Shown here: positions 6,487 through 14,045 of the stretch, one piece after another
Layout: each line of letters starts with the position of its first letter
Numbering within the stretch: position 1 is the stretch's first letter
NCBI GenBank assembly: GCA_030526175.1
Contig: JAUNDJ010000014.1
Location: 1-33,549 of the forward strand
Reading direction: 5' to 3'
DNA from: Bacillota bacterium
Lineage (GTDB): Bacteria > Bacillota_I > Bacilli_A > Erysipelotrichales > Erysipelotrichaceae
DNA: 33,549 nt
Position numbers and translations under genes: made by a program
The notes under the pieces: generated by a model
Seen by the model: only the letters and a program-made list of their open reading frames with translations
What the model was told of the DNA's origin: nothing
The model's database searches: none

Positions 6487-8895
6487 CTATTCAAAATTTA
6501 CTTTGTCTAAGTTCCAAATTTGAGTAGCGTATTCTTCGATAGTTCTGTCTGATGAGAAATATCCAGATTTAGCAATGTTAATTAACATTGTGCGTGCCCA
6601 TCCGCTTCTGTCTCTATAGCGTTCAGAAACACGACGTTGTGCATGGTTGTATGCATCAAAGTCTGCTAATACATAGAATTCATCGTTTTTCATCATTAAA
6701 TCATTGTAGATTAAACGGAATTCTTCAGTATCATTTGACCAAGTACGATTACGTAATGATTCAACTACGCGACGAACTGCTCCATTTTCATTATAGTAGT
6801 TCCATACATTGTAAGAGTTTCTACGTTTTAATTCATTGATGTCTTCAACATGTAAACCGAAGATTTCAGCGTTTTCGTATCCAACTTGACCAACGATTTC
6901 TACGTTAGCTCCGTCTAATGTACCTAATGTAATGGCACCATTCATCATATATTTCATGTTACCAGTACCAGAAGCTTCTTTTCCAGCAGTAGAGATTTGT
7001 TCTGATACGTCTGCAGCATTTAACAAGATTTCAGCAATAGATACTGAGTAGTTAGGAATAAATACAACTTTTAAGTATTTATTTGTTTCTGGGTCGTTGT
7101 TAACTTTGTTAGCAACCATGTTAATTAATTTGATAATTTCTTTAGCTAATGCATAACTTGGAGCAGCTTTTGCTGAGAAGAATACAGTTCTTGGATAGAT
7201 TCTGTAATATGGGTTTTGTTTCATTTCCAAGTAAGTGTGCATTACACCTAAAATATTTAATAATTGACGTTTATAAGCGTGTAAACGTTTAGCTTGGCAG
7301 TCGAAGATTGAGTTTACATCAATTTCAATACCTAATTCTTTTTTAACATATTCAGCTAAAATTTGTTTACGTTCTAATTTAACATCCATGAAACGTTTTT
7401 GTAAGATAGGATCGTCAACGTGTGCCATTAATTTTTCTAAATCTTGTGGGTTTGTTTTAAAACTATCTCCGATTGTTTCTTCTAATAAAGATGTTAATTG
7501 AGGGTTCGAGTACAATAACCAACGACGGTGAGTAATACCATTTGTTTTATTATTGAACATTCCTGGATATACAGTGTTGAAATCTTTCATTACATCATCA
7601 ATTAAGATTTGTGAGTGAAGTGCAGCAACACCGTTTACGCTGTGACTACCTACGATAGCTAAGTGAGCCATGTGAACTTGGTTATCTTTTAAAATTGAAA
7701 CAGCGTGGAATAAATATCCTAATCCTTTAGCTTCAACTTCCGCTTTGAAACGACGTTCAATTTCTTGGATGATCATGAATACACGTGGTAATAATTTTGC
7801 CACAACTCCTTGATCCCATTTTTCTAATGCTTCTGCCATTACTGTGTGGTTTGTATAAGCTACAGTTTCACGAACGATAGCCCAAGCTTCGTCCCAACCA
7901 TAGTTGTAGTCATCACATAAACGACGCATTAATTCTGGTACTACTAATACTGGGTGAGTATCATTTAATTGGATTGCAACTTTTTTTCCTAAATTATCTA
8001 AAGAAGGATATACACGTAAGTGTGATTTTAAGATTTGATCTACACCAGCACATACGAAGAAATATTCTTGTTTTAAACGTAATTCTTTTCCTTCTGGAGT
8101 TGAATCATCAGGATAAACGTTAGTTGTCAACGCTTGAACATCATTTAAGTATTTTTGTAAGTTTCCTGCTTGAGCAAATTCTTCATCTACTTGAGCATCC
8201 CATAAACGTAATGTGTTTGTAGTTTTAGTTTGGTAACCAACGATTGGTTCATCATATGGTACTGCTTTCACTACGAAATCAGGATAGTGTTTGCAGTGGA
8301 AGTGTCCAAATTGATCCATACGACCATCTACAAAACCACCAAATTTAACGCTAGTTGCGTGTTGTGGTTTCCAAATTTCCCATACGTTTCCATTTTTTAA
8401 CCAGCAGTCTGGTAATTCAACTTGTTTATTGTCTACGATTTTTTGTTTAAACAATCCATAACGATAACGGATACAGTTTCCGTGACCTGCATAATTTAAT
8501 GATGCAAGTGAATCTAAGAAACAAGCAGCTAAACGGCCCAAACCACCATTTCCTAATCCAGCATCACTTTCCATTTCTTCCATGTCATTGATGTTCATTC
8601 CAAGTTCATCTAAACCTTCTTTAACAACATCATAAAGACCTAAGTTCATAAGATTACTTGTGAATAAACGACCCATTAAGAATTCCATTGAGAAATAGTA
8701 AAGTTGTTTAGTTCCGTGTTTGTTTACTGCATTTTTTGATTCTTTCCAATTATACCCGATGTGTTCACGAACCATGTTACCTAATGCGATATAACGTTCA
8801 ATCGCATAAGTATCTTCGAATTCGCGTCCGTAAGTTCTTGAAACTTCTTGTTTAAAACTTTCGATAAATTTTTGTTTTGACTCAAAGTTGTTCAT
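6487..8895 (-). CDS. glgP: Glycogen/maltodextrin phosphorylase
   Basis: This PLP-dependent GT35 enzyme releases glucose 1-phosphate from alpha-1,4-glucans. The 802-residue length is typical of the family. The PLP lysine is Lys648 in EASGTGNMKYMMNG, and the N-terminal SMEFLMGR and GNGGLGRLAACFLDS motifs are intact. It starts at ATG 8895 with GGGAGGA at good spacing. No other glycogen genes are adjacent, so the substrate may be glycogen or imported maltodextrin. Two tandem promoters and a perfect cre site precede it, suggesting control by carbon catabolite status. A short hairpin sits at the predicted mRNA 5' end, just before the ribosome-binding site. A winged-helix regulator gene lies directly upstream. 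Confidence 0.96.
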   Translation of the reverse strand: MNNFESKQKFIESFKQEVSRTYGREFEDTYAIERYIALGNMVREHIGYNWKESKNAVNKHGTKQLYYFSMEFLMGRLFTSNLMNLGLYDVVKEGLDELGMNINDMEEMESDAGLGNGGLGRLAACFLDSLASLNYAGHGNCIRYRYGLFKQKIVDNKQVELPDCWLKNGNVWEIWKPQHATSVKFGGFVDGRMDQFGHFHCKHYPDFVVKAVPYDEPIVGYQTKTTNTLRLWDAQVDEEFAQAGNLQKYLNDVQALTTNVYPDDSTPEGKELRLKQEYFFVCAGVDQILKSHLRVYPSLDNLGKKVAIQLNDTHPVLVVPELMRRLCDDYNYGWDEAWAIVRETVAYTNHTVMAEALEKWDQGVVAKLLPRVFMIIQEIERRFKAEVEAKGLGYLFHAVSILKDNQVHMAHLAIVGSHSVNGVAALHSQILIDDVMKDFNTVYPGMFNNKTNGITHRRWLLYSNPQLTSLLEETIGDSFKTNPQDLEKLMAHVDDPILQKRFMDVKLERKQILAEYVKKELGIEIDVNSIFDCQAKRLHAYKRQLLNILGVMHTYLEMKQNPYYRIYPRTVFFSAKAAPSYALAKEIIKLINMVANKVNNDPETNKYLKVVFIPNYSVSIAEILLNAADVSEQISTAGKEASGTGNMKYMMNGAITLGTLDGANVEIVGQVGYENAEIFGLHVEDINELKRRNSYNVWNYYNENGAVRRVVESLRNRTWSNDTEEFRLIYNDLMMKNDEFYVLADFDAYNHAQRRVSERYRDRSGWARTMLINIAKSGYFSSDRTIEEYATQIWNLDKVNFE

Positions 8896-8920
8896 ATATT
8901 ATCCTCCCGACACAAGTCGT

Positions 8921-8949
8921 ATTATACAGATAATAAATTGCGTTTTCAA
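8921..8949 (-). promoter_or_regulatory. glgP proximal promoter P2
   Basis: -35 TTGAAA (8944-8949) and perfect -10 TATAAT (8921-8926) with a 17-bp spacer. The transcript would begin close to CGAC-TTGT-GTCG, a small hairpin directly before the ribosome-binding site. Confidence 0.7.
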
Positions 8950-8951
8950 GA

Positions 8952-8980
8952 AAATTAGCACACTCCAATTAAATTGTCAA
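8952..8980 (-). promoter_or_regulatory. glgP distal promoter P1
   Basis: Perfect -35 TTGACA (8975-8980) and -10 TAATTT (8952-8957) with a 17-bp spacer, lying immediately upstream of P2. Confidence 0.6.
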
Positions 8981-8992
8981 CCTTTTAAAAAA

Positions 8993-9006
8993 TGTAAGCG
9001 TTTACT
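8993..9006. promoter_or_regulatory. cre site (CcpA operator) upstream of glgP
   Basis: TGTAAGCGTTTACT matches the cre consensus TGWAARCGYTWNCW at every position. It lies 13 bp upstream of the P1 -35 and directly after the stop codon of the upstream regulator gene. A site upstream of -35 is more typical of CcpA activation than repression; that direction is inference. Confidence 0.75.
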
Positions 9007-9008
9007 TT

Positions 9009-9413
9009 TTATCGATAGAAACACTTCACTTCGTACTTCCATCTGTATCCAACGCCACGTTCTGTATCAATAAGTTCTTCATCTAATAGTTCTTTTAATT
9101 TTTCCTTTAGTCTGTGCACGCATTGATTTAGGGCGTTTTCAGATAAAGGCGATGCACAATCACTTAAGATGTTACAAATGTTTTCACGCGAATGAATAAT
9201 CGTTGGATCCATAATTAAAATTTCCAAAAGAATCATTGAATTCTTAGTTAATTTTGTACTTTTGTCTCCATATTCCACTGTTAATGAACAAGGAATAATT
9301 TTTAGTCCATGCGTTTCATAATATGGATTCTGATTTGCAAATTTAGTACCAGCATAGCTCATTTCTTTTTCTGCAACTAAGCCGAAATAAGGATTTGAGG
9401 ATTTATTACCCAC
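9009..9413 (-). CDS. Winged-helix (OmpR/PhoB-type) DNA-binding protein, 5' end interrupted
   Basis: The C-terminal half (about residues 40-128 of this frame) reads as a transcriptional regulatory protein C-terminal winged helix: SLTVEYGDKSTKLTKNSM, then the recognition region ENALNQCVHRLKEKL and the wing GVGYRW. There is no receiver domain. The start is uncertain. GTG 9411-9413 has an AAGGAGG, but about 15 nt away, which is too far. Upstream, the same frame stays open back to a TAA at 9492-9494. Before that lies a well-formed start (see 9492-9533). The gene therefore looks like a 174-codon frame broken by one nonsense codon. Its neighbour glgP, 114 bp downstream, is a possible target, but that is inference. 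Confidence 0.55.
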   Translation of the reverse strand: MGNKSSNPYFGLVAEKEMSYAGTKFANQNPYYETHGLKIIPCSLTVEYGDKSTKLTKNSMILLEILIMDPTIIHSRENICNILSDCASPLSENALNQCVHRLKEKLKELLDEELIDTERGVGYRWKYEVKCFYR

Positions 9414-9491
9414 AAAATAAGCACTTTGTCCTCCTTCTACTTCTTTAAGGTTTCGATGTTTTTTAAGACCTGCAATAAAGTCTAAGCGTTG

Positions 9492-9533
9492 TTATTCGCT
9501 TTCAAAAAATAGGGTTAATTTTTCTTTTTTCAT
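9492..9533 (-). pseudogene. 5' segment of the interrupted winged-helix gene (or 13-residue leader peptide)
   Basis: ATG at 9531-9533 follows AAAGGAAG at proper spacing and encodes MKKEKLTLFFESE before an in-frame TAA at 9492-9494. The frame then continues without another stop (QRLDFIAGLKKHRNLKEVEG...) into the winged-helix protein. This fits a recent nonsense mutation (for example CAA or GAA to TAA), a translated leader peptide, or a sequencing error. Sequence alone cannot decide. Confidence 0.5.
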
Positions 9534-9640
9534 TTTTTTCTTCCTTTCTCTATCGCATTGACTCGTCGTTAAAATCAACGCGAAAATCACATTAATATTA
9601 TCTGAACCCATACTTACATTAAAATTATATTGGTGAAAAA

Positions 9641-9671
9641 AGCAAAAAAAAATTGAGATTTCTCTCAATTT
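9641..9671 (-). terminator. Terminator of the ispF-dtd-DUF951-ychF-M50 operon
   Basis: A 9-bp stem (9650-9658 with 9663-9671) with a GAAA loop on the minus strand, followed by a run of T. It abuts the stop codon of the M50 protease gene. Confidence 0.8.
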
Positions 9672-10300
9672 TATAAAATGTTTATACAAATATTCGAAAA
9701 GATATCAATTAAATTGCTTGTCAAAAGTGAAATTGGACCGCCAATCAATCCGCTTAAAATCAGTGCAAAAAGGATAATTGTCCAAATTTTATTCTCCTGA
9801 ATTGCTTTGTAATATATGTCATCTGGTAAAAAAGCAAACAAAACTTTTGACCCATCCATAGGTGGAATTGGGATCAAATTGAATATTCCTAACGATGCAG
9901 AAATTGTTGCTGTATAAGACAAAATTGTTTGAATTACTCTTCCCGCAATCCCCATCGAGTATAAGAAACGATACGTACCATAAAACAAAACAACGCAAAT
10001 AAAAGATAGTAAAAAATTAGCCATTGGTCCTGCAAAAGAATTCCATACTATTCCCGTTTTTCTATCTTTATAGTATCGCGGATCAATAGGGACTGGCTTA
10101 GCCCAACCAATCCCAAAAATCAACATACAAATCAATCCAGCAACATCAATATGTGCTAAAGGATCTAGAGTCAATCTCCCTTTTTCTTTAGCAGTTGGAT
10201 CGCCCATCAAGTAAGACACAAGAGCATGTGCCATTTCGTGAACACCTAACGCAAGAATAACGGCAATTCCTCTATAGAAATAAGATTGAATATCCATCAT
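9671..10300 (-). CDS. Site-2 protease family (M50) intramembrane metalloprotease
   Basis: The 209-residue protein is mostly hydrophobic, with about five to six membrane segments. It carries the zinc motif HEMAH near residue 21 and the second motif NLIPIPPMDGSKVL, where the aspartate of MDG supplies a ligand. It lacks a PDZ domain and so resembles the short YwhC-like site-2 proteases rather than RseP. The dxr-linked rseP found in many Firmicutes is not seen here. It is the last gene of a five-gene operon and starts 8 nt after the ychF stop, with AGGAAATGG as ribosome-binding site. The substrate is unknown. Confidence 0.88.
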   Translation of the reverse strand: MMDIQSYFYRGIAVILALGVHEMAHALVSYLMGDPTAKEKGRLTLDPLAHIDVAGLICMLIFGIGWAKPVPIDPRYYKDRKTGIVWNSFAGPMANFLLSFICVVLFYGTYRFLYSMGIAGRVIQTILSYTATISASLGIFNLIPIPPMDGSKVLFAFLPDDIYYKAIQENKIWTIILFALILSGLIGGPISLLTSNLIDIFSNICINIL

Positions 10301-10308
10301 ACCATTTC

Positions 10309-11412
10309 CTAAACATTGAATCGGAAATGCATTACGTCCCCATCTTGAGCAACGTATTCTTTTCCTTCAAGTCGTAATTTTCCAGCTTCTTTAATAGCTT
10401 GTTCACTTTCTAAAGCGTCAATATCTTCAAAACGATACACTTCTGCACGGATAAATCCACGTTTAAAGTCTGTGTGGATAACACCTGCACAGTCAGGAGC
10501 TTTCATACCTTTTTTGAAGGTCCAAGCACGACATTCATCACTACCAGCTGTTAAGAATGTGCACAAATCCAATACTGCATATGCTTTTTGAATTAAAATA
10601 TCCAAACCAGAACAAGTTACTCCTAGTTCAGCTAAGAATTCATCTCTTTCTTCTTTGTCTAAACCAGATAGTTCTTCTTCCATTTTTGCACACAAAGACA
10701 CAATTCCACTATTTTCACTAGCTGCATATTCTGCAACTCGTTGATAATAGTCATTGCTTTCAGGATCCATTACCCCTTCTTCATCTAAGTTGCATACATA
10801 AATAACTGGTTTATTTGTTAGTAAATTGTATCCTTTTAAAATCATTGCTTCGTCTTCATTTGTTTCTAAAGCACGAGCTGGTTTTCCTTCTTCTAATAAT
10901 GGTTTTAAACGTGTCAATAAAGCCATTTCTTCTTGTGCTTCCTTATCTTTTGCACTTTTCGCTTTTCTTTCTACTTTAGAAATTCGATTTTCAACAGTTT
11001 GAAGATCGGCCATAACTAATTCTAAATTGATAATTTCAATATCACGAATAGGATCGATTGAAGACTCAACGTGTGTAATATTTGGATCGTCAAAACAACG
11101 AACTACGTGACAAATCGCATCTGTTAAGCGAATGTTTGATAAGAATTGGTTTCCTAATCCTTCTCCTTTGCTTGCTCCACGAACAAGTCCTGCAATATCT
11201 GTGAATTCAAAAGTTGTGTAAATCGTTTTCTTTGGTTTAAAGATTTCCACCAAACGGTCTACACGTGCATCTGGTACTTCTACTACACCTACATTAGGTT
11301 GAATTGTCGCAAATGGATAGTTTGCAGCTTCCACTTGACTTTTTGTGATCGCATTAAATAAAGTAGATTTCCCTACATTTGGTAATCCTACGATTCCTGC
11401 TGTTAATGCCAT
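10309..11412 (-). CDS. ychF: Ribosome-binding ATPase/GTPase YchF (Obg-like family)
   Basis: YchF is a conserved translation-associated P-loop ATPase that binds ribosomes. The 367-residue protein has the P-loop GLPNVGKSTLFN, the G3-like DIAGLVRGASKGEGLGNQFL, the NLDE motif in the G4 position, a coiled-coil insert near residues 125-160, and a C-terminal TGS domain ending AQDGDVMHFRFNV. The start has GGAGGA seven bases upstream, formed by the last codons of the DUF951 gene. That gene ends 3 nt before this one, so they are co-translated. Confidence 0.97.
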   Translation of the reverse strand: MALTAGIVGLPNVGKSTLFNAITKSQVEAANYPFATIQPNVGVVEVPDARVDRLVEIFKPKKTIYTTFEFTDIAGLVRGASKGEGLGNQFLSNIRLTDAICHVVRCFDDPNITHVESSIDPIRDIEIINLELVMADLQTVENRISKVERKAKSAKDKEAQEEMALLTRLKPLLEEGKPARALETNEDEAMILKGYNLLTNKPVIYVCNLDEEGVMDPESNDYYQRVAEYAASENSGIVSLCAKMEEELSGLDKEERDEFLAELGVTCSGLDILIQKAYAVLDLCTFLTAGSDECRAWTFKKGMKAPDCAGVIHTDFKRGFIRAEVYRFEDIDALESEQAIKEAGKLRLEGKEYVAQDGDVMHFRFNV

Positions 11413-11415
11413 ATT

Positions 11416-11625
11416 CTATTCCTCCGATTCTTCTGCTTTTCTAATAACTTTTTTAATCTTCTTTTCGAATTTTTGTCTTGGCATTAATACGCTAGCTCCA
11501 CAACCAATACATTTAATTCGAATATCTGCACCCATACGTATAATTTTCCACTCTTTCGATTTGTGACATGGGTGTTCTTTTTTCATTTCAATAATATCAT
11601 TTAATCCGTATTCTATTTGTAACAT
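11416..11625 (-). CDS. DUF951 family protein
   Basis: The 69-residue protein matches the DUF951 pattern: a short beta start (MLQIEYGLNDIIEMKK), HPCHKSKEWKIIRMGADIRI, then KCIGCGASVLMPRQKFEKKIKK. The conserved HPC and CIGC cysteines suggest a metal site. A lysine-rich helical tail follows. In Firmicutes this family commonly lies next to ychF, as here. Its molecular function is not established; a role near translation or RNA is inferred from neighbourhood. AGGAG precedes the start. Confidence 0.88.
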   Translation of the reverse strand: MLQIEYGLNDIIEMKKEHPCHKSKEWKIIRMGADIRIKCIGCGASVLMPRQKFEKKIKKVIRKAEESEE

Positions 11626-11633
11626 ATTTACTC

Positions 11634-12083
11634 CTAAAACATTTCTTGACTATCGTAAATAATGGTAATCGGACCATCATTTAACAAATCTATTTTCATG
11701 TCTGCACCAAACACCCCAGTTTGTACAGGAATTCCAGATTTTTTTATTTCTTCATTAAAGAAATCATACAAAGGAATGGCTACTTCTGGTCTAGCCGCAT
11801 CTGTAAATCCCGGACGATTTCCTTTTTTACAAGAAGCATATAAAGTAAACTGTGAAATTGATAAAATTGCTCCTCCAACATCCGATAAACTTTTGTTCAT
11901 TTTTCCGTTTTCGTCTTCAAAAACACGTAATTTTGTTAGTTTATTAACCATTTTTGATACTAATTCTTCTGTATCATCATGCGTGAATCCAACAAAAACG
12001 CAATATCCTTTATCAATTTTTGAATACAATTCGCCTTCAATTGTACACGAGGCATGTTTTACTCTCTGTATAATTAATCGCAC
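11634..12083 (-). CDS. dtd: D-aminoacyl-tRNA deacylase
   Basis: Dtd hydrolyses D-amino acids (and glycine) from mischarged tRNAs, a proofreading step after aminoacylation. The 149-residue protein has the catalytic SQFTLYA motif and the C-terminal NDGPITI motif (Gly-cisPro type). I start at GTG 12081-12083 ([11 protein letters not shown]) because GGAGGA lies just upstream and residues before it do not resemble the family. The start overlaps the end of ispF by 10 nt, so the two genes are translationally coupled. Confidence 0.95.
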   Translation of the reverse strand: MRLIIQRVKHASCTIEGELYSKIDKGYCVFVGFTHDDTEELVSKMVNKLTKLRVFEDENGKMNKSLSDVGGAILSISQFTLYASCKKGNRPGFTDAARPEVAIPLYDFFNEEIKKSGIPVQTGVFGADMKIDLLNDGPITIIYDSQEMF

Positions 12084-12556
12084 GTATCTTCCTCCAATAG
12101 GCATACACACATAGAGACAATTCCTTCTTCGTGACCAACGAATCCTAATTTTTCTCCTCGTGTGGCTTTGATAGAAACTTGATCTACATGACAATGAAGA
12201 CATCTTGCGATATTTTCTCTCATTGAAATAATATGCGGTGCCATTTTAGGTTTTTCCGCTAAAATTGTAGCATCTACGTTTCCTATCTTATATCCTCTTT
12301 CACGCATCATATTATATACACTTTCTAACAAAAATAAAGAGTTAACTCCCTTATACTTTGGGTCGGTATCAGGAAAATGTTTCCCTAAATCTCCTAAACA
12401 AAGGGCTCCTAAAATGCTTTCTGTAATCGCATGCGTTAAAACATCAGCATCTGAATGCCCCAACAATCCTTTTGTATGTTCGATTTTTACACCACCTAAA
12501 ATCAAGTCTCTTCCTTCAACTAATTGATGAATATCTATCGCTTGTCCTATTCTCAT
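12074..12556 (-). CDS. ispF: 2-C-methyl-D-erythritol 2,4-cyclodiphosphate synthase
   Basis: IspF makes the cyclodiphosphate intermediate of the MEP isoprenoid pathway. The 160-residue protein shows the metal ligands DIHQLVEG, then [26 protein letters not shown] and [18 protein letters not shown], all typical. I start at ATG 12554-12556 ([10 protein letters not shown]), with GGAGG eight bases upstream; a longer in-frame start upstream would overlap the leader. It is first in the operon ispF-dtd-DUF951-ychF-M50. Its promoter is not clear; TATTAT upstream is a possible -10. Confidence 0.96.
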   Translation of the reverse strand: MRIGQAIDIHQLVEGRDLILGGVKIEHTKGLLGHSDADVLTHAITESILGALCLGDLGKHFPDTDPKYKGVNSLFLLESVYNMMRERGYKIGNVDATILAEKPKMAPHIISMRENIARCLHCHVDQVSIKATRGEKLGFVGHEEGIVSMCVCLLEEDTCD

Positions 12557-12623
12557 ATCATTTTCCTCCACCCATATAATACAAGAAAAGTCTTCCATTT
12601 GAAAATTGATTCAATCTTCTAAA

Positions 12624-12656
12624 AAAGAAAAAAAACTTGGTGTTACCCAAGTTTTT
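12624..12656 (-). terminator. Terminator of the NlpC/P60-like gene
   Basis: A 10-bp stem (12631-12640 with 12647-12656), TGTTAC loop, followed on the minus strand by eight T. It lies a few bases after the stop codon. Confidence 0.85.
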
Positions 12657-12663
12657 GTTTGAT

Positions 12664-13695
12664 TTATTCAAAAACGATGTAGTAGTCAGGACTACCTTGC
12701 CCTGTTACTTCACTATAATAAATTGTTTGTCCATCGAAGTTACCGTGAACACACATTCCGTCTCCAACATAAACAGCGATATGGTCAACTCCTCTACCAC
12801 CGTTGTAATAATAAGCTAAGGCTCCGACTTGTGCTTCATAAGTGACTGTACCATAGTATTGATATTGATCCGGCCAACATACAGGAACACCTTGAACTCC
12901 CGCATTAATTAACGCTTGAGTAGCAACTTCTGTACATTGCCAACCATTTGTTACACCAATTAATCCCATAGCAGCATCTGCAATAGCTTGACCAGTAGAT
13001 GTTGCTTCATATACAGGTTCTTCGTAAATTGGTTCATCATATACTGGAGGAGCAATAATTTCTTCTTCGTATACTGGCTCATCATATATAGGTTCGTCAA
13101 TTACTGGTTCTTCAACTTCTTCTTCGTAAATAGGAGTGTTATCAAGAATATCTTCTTCATAAACATCTTCTACAGATGGAACTTCCTCTTCTACGACTAC
13201 TGGAGTTTCTTCTTCCACTTCGATTACTTCTTCAACAACTGGAGTTTCTTCAACTACAGGTGCTTCTTCAACAACTTCTTCAACGTATGTATTTTCTTCG
13301 GCAATCACTGTTTCTTCGGCTTCTGAAACAGGTGCTTCTAATTCTTCATAGATTACTTCTTCAGTAATTTCGGCTTCTTGTGAATTAATTTCTTCTACAT
13401 ATTGTTTTGTTGTTCCTACAATGTTTTCTGAAACATTGTCAGAAATTGTAGTAGAGACTGTTGCGACTGAAACTTTATCAGCATCTTTGTCTACGGATCC
13501 GTTTTCCTTAAAGAACCAACTTTTTCCTTCAATTTCTTGCCAACCCTTAGCAACTCTAGCTTCACCATTTACCATGTTATCTGGTTGAGCATCCGGTTGA
13601 TTTCCTTGAGCGTAAATAGTTGCAACTACAGGTAAACTTGAAGCCACACATAATGCCGCAGCAATTTTACTACCGTTTTTTTCAACAAAATTCAT
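12664..13695 (-). CDS. Secreted NlpC/P60-like cell-wall hydrolase with acidic repeat linker
   Basis: The 343-residue product starts with a signal peptide (about 1-29, ending ATIYAQG). A single cell-wall-binding-like repeat follows (GWQEIEGKSWFFKENGSVDK, near 51-70). Next comes a long acidic Val/Glu/Pro linker (about 95-230) containing five to six degenerate (V/I)YxEP units. The C-terminal domain (about 234-343) reads as NlpC/P60 or CHAP-like. Candidate catalytic residues are Cys254 in WQCTEV, His305 in VDHIAVYVGDG and His317 in VHG. Such enzymes cleave peptidoglycan stem peptides outside the cell. It has a good promoter and AAGGGGG ribosome-binding site. The exact subfamily is uncertain. Confidence 0.82.
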   Translation of the reverse strand: MNFVEKNGSKIAAALCVASSLPVVATIYAQGNQPDAQPDNMVNGEARVAKGWQEIEGKSWFFKENGSVDKDADKVSVATVSTTISDNVSENIVGTTKQYVEEINSQEAEITEEVIYEELEAPVSEAEETVIAEENTYVEEVVEEAPVVEETPVVEEVIEVEEETPVVVEEEVPSVEDVYEEDILDNTPIYEEEVEEPVIDEPIYDEPVYEEEIIAPPVYDEPIYEEPVYEATSTGQAIADAAMGLIGVTNGWQCTEVATQALINAGVQGVPVCWPDQYQYYGTVTYEAQVGALAYYYNGGRGVDHIAVYVGDGMCVHGNFDGQTIYYSEVTGQGSPDYYIVFE

Positions 13696-13733
13696 TTCTA
13701 CTATACCCCCTTTTCTGGAATAAGTTCAGACTT

Positions 13734-13762
13734 ATATTAACATATCATAGCCAATTAATCAA
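13734..13762 (-). promoter_or_regulatory. Promoter of the NlpC/P60-like gene
   Basis: -35 TTGATT (13757-13762) and -10 TAATAT (13734-13739) with a 17-bp spacer; the -10 is extended by TGT. Confidence 0.6.
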
Positions 13763-13953
13763 CCAAGCCCCCTTTTTTTCAAGTTTTTTTCAAACAAACT
13801 TGTACACATAATATAAACAATACTATAATTTATCAATCATTTCCCATCGTATAACAGCATTTAAAAAAGACTTTATTTTAAGCTTTTTTTCAAATTCATA
13901 GACTAAATAAAAAGAGATAAATTCCTATTCTACAAAAAACAGTTGTATACATT

Positions 13954-13976
13954 TTATACACATTTTGTGTGGATAA
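13954..13976. promoter_or_regulatory. Inverted pair of perfect DnaA boxes
   Basis: TTATACACA (plus strand, 13954-13962) and TTATCCACA (minus strand, 13968-13976) both match TTATNCACA and face each other across 5 bp. The centre is a 13-bp palindrome ACACATTTTGTGT, so a repressor operator is an alternative reading. Confidence 0.45.
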
Positions 13977-13993
13977 TCACTCTCTTTTCCATA

Positions 13994-14024
13994 TAAAAAA
14001 AGTGCCCAATTTTCATTGGACACT
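13994..14024 (-). terminator. tpiA terminator
   Basis: A 10-bp stem (14001-14010 with 14015-14024, one wobble pair) with a GAAA loop and seven T on the minus strand. A second small palindrome GATGTT-AA-AACATC (14026-14039) sits between it and the stop codon. Confidence 0.85.
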
Positions 14025-14045
14025 AGATGTTAAAACATCAAATAA

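Larger units (their letters stand above)
13696..13993. other. Long AT-rich intergenic region with DnaA-box palindrome
   Basis: No convincing gene lies between the tpiA terminator and the start of the NlpC/P60-like gene. The region holds the promoter of that gene, an inverted repeat CAAGTTT/AAACTTG (13780-13802) without a T run, and an inverted pair of DnaA boxes at 13954-13976. A further one-mismatch box, TTGTACACA, lies at 13800-13808. Confidence 0.6.

Noticed and set aside
9534-9689. Upstream extension of the 13-codon frame of the winged-helix gene to 9689
   Set aside because: It overlaps the preceding gene's terminator, and the ATG with a good ribosome-binding site is at 9531-9533.
12988-13367. 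Plus-strand open frames rich in Phe/Tyr/Trp or Leu
   Set aside because: They are antisense shadows of the Glu/Val/Tyr-rich linker of the NlpC/P60-like protein.
13780-13802. Inverted repeat CAAGTTT/AAACTTG as a terminator
   Set aside because: No T run follows the stem on either strand; at most it is an operator-like palindrome.
13954-13976. Chromosome origin (oriC)
   Set aside because: Only two or three DnaA boxes and no dnaA, dnaN or other origin-linked genes nearby.
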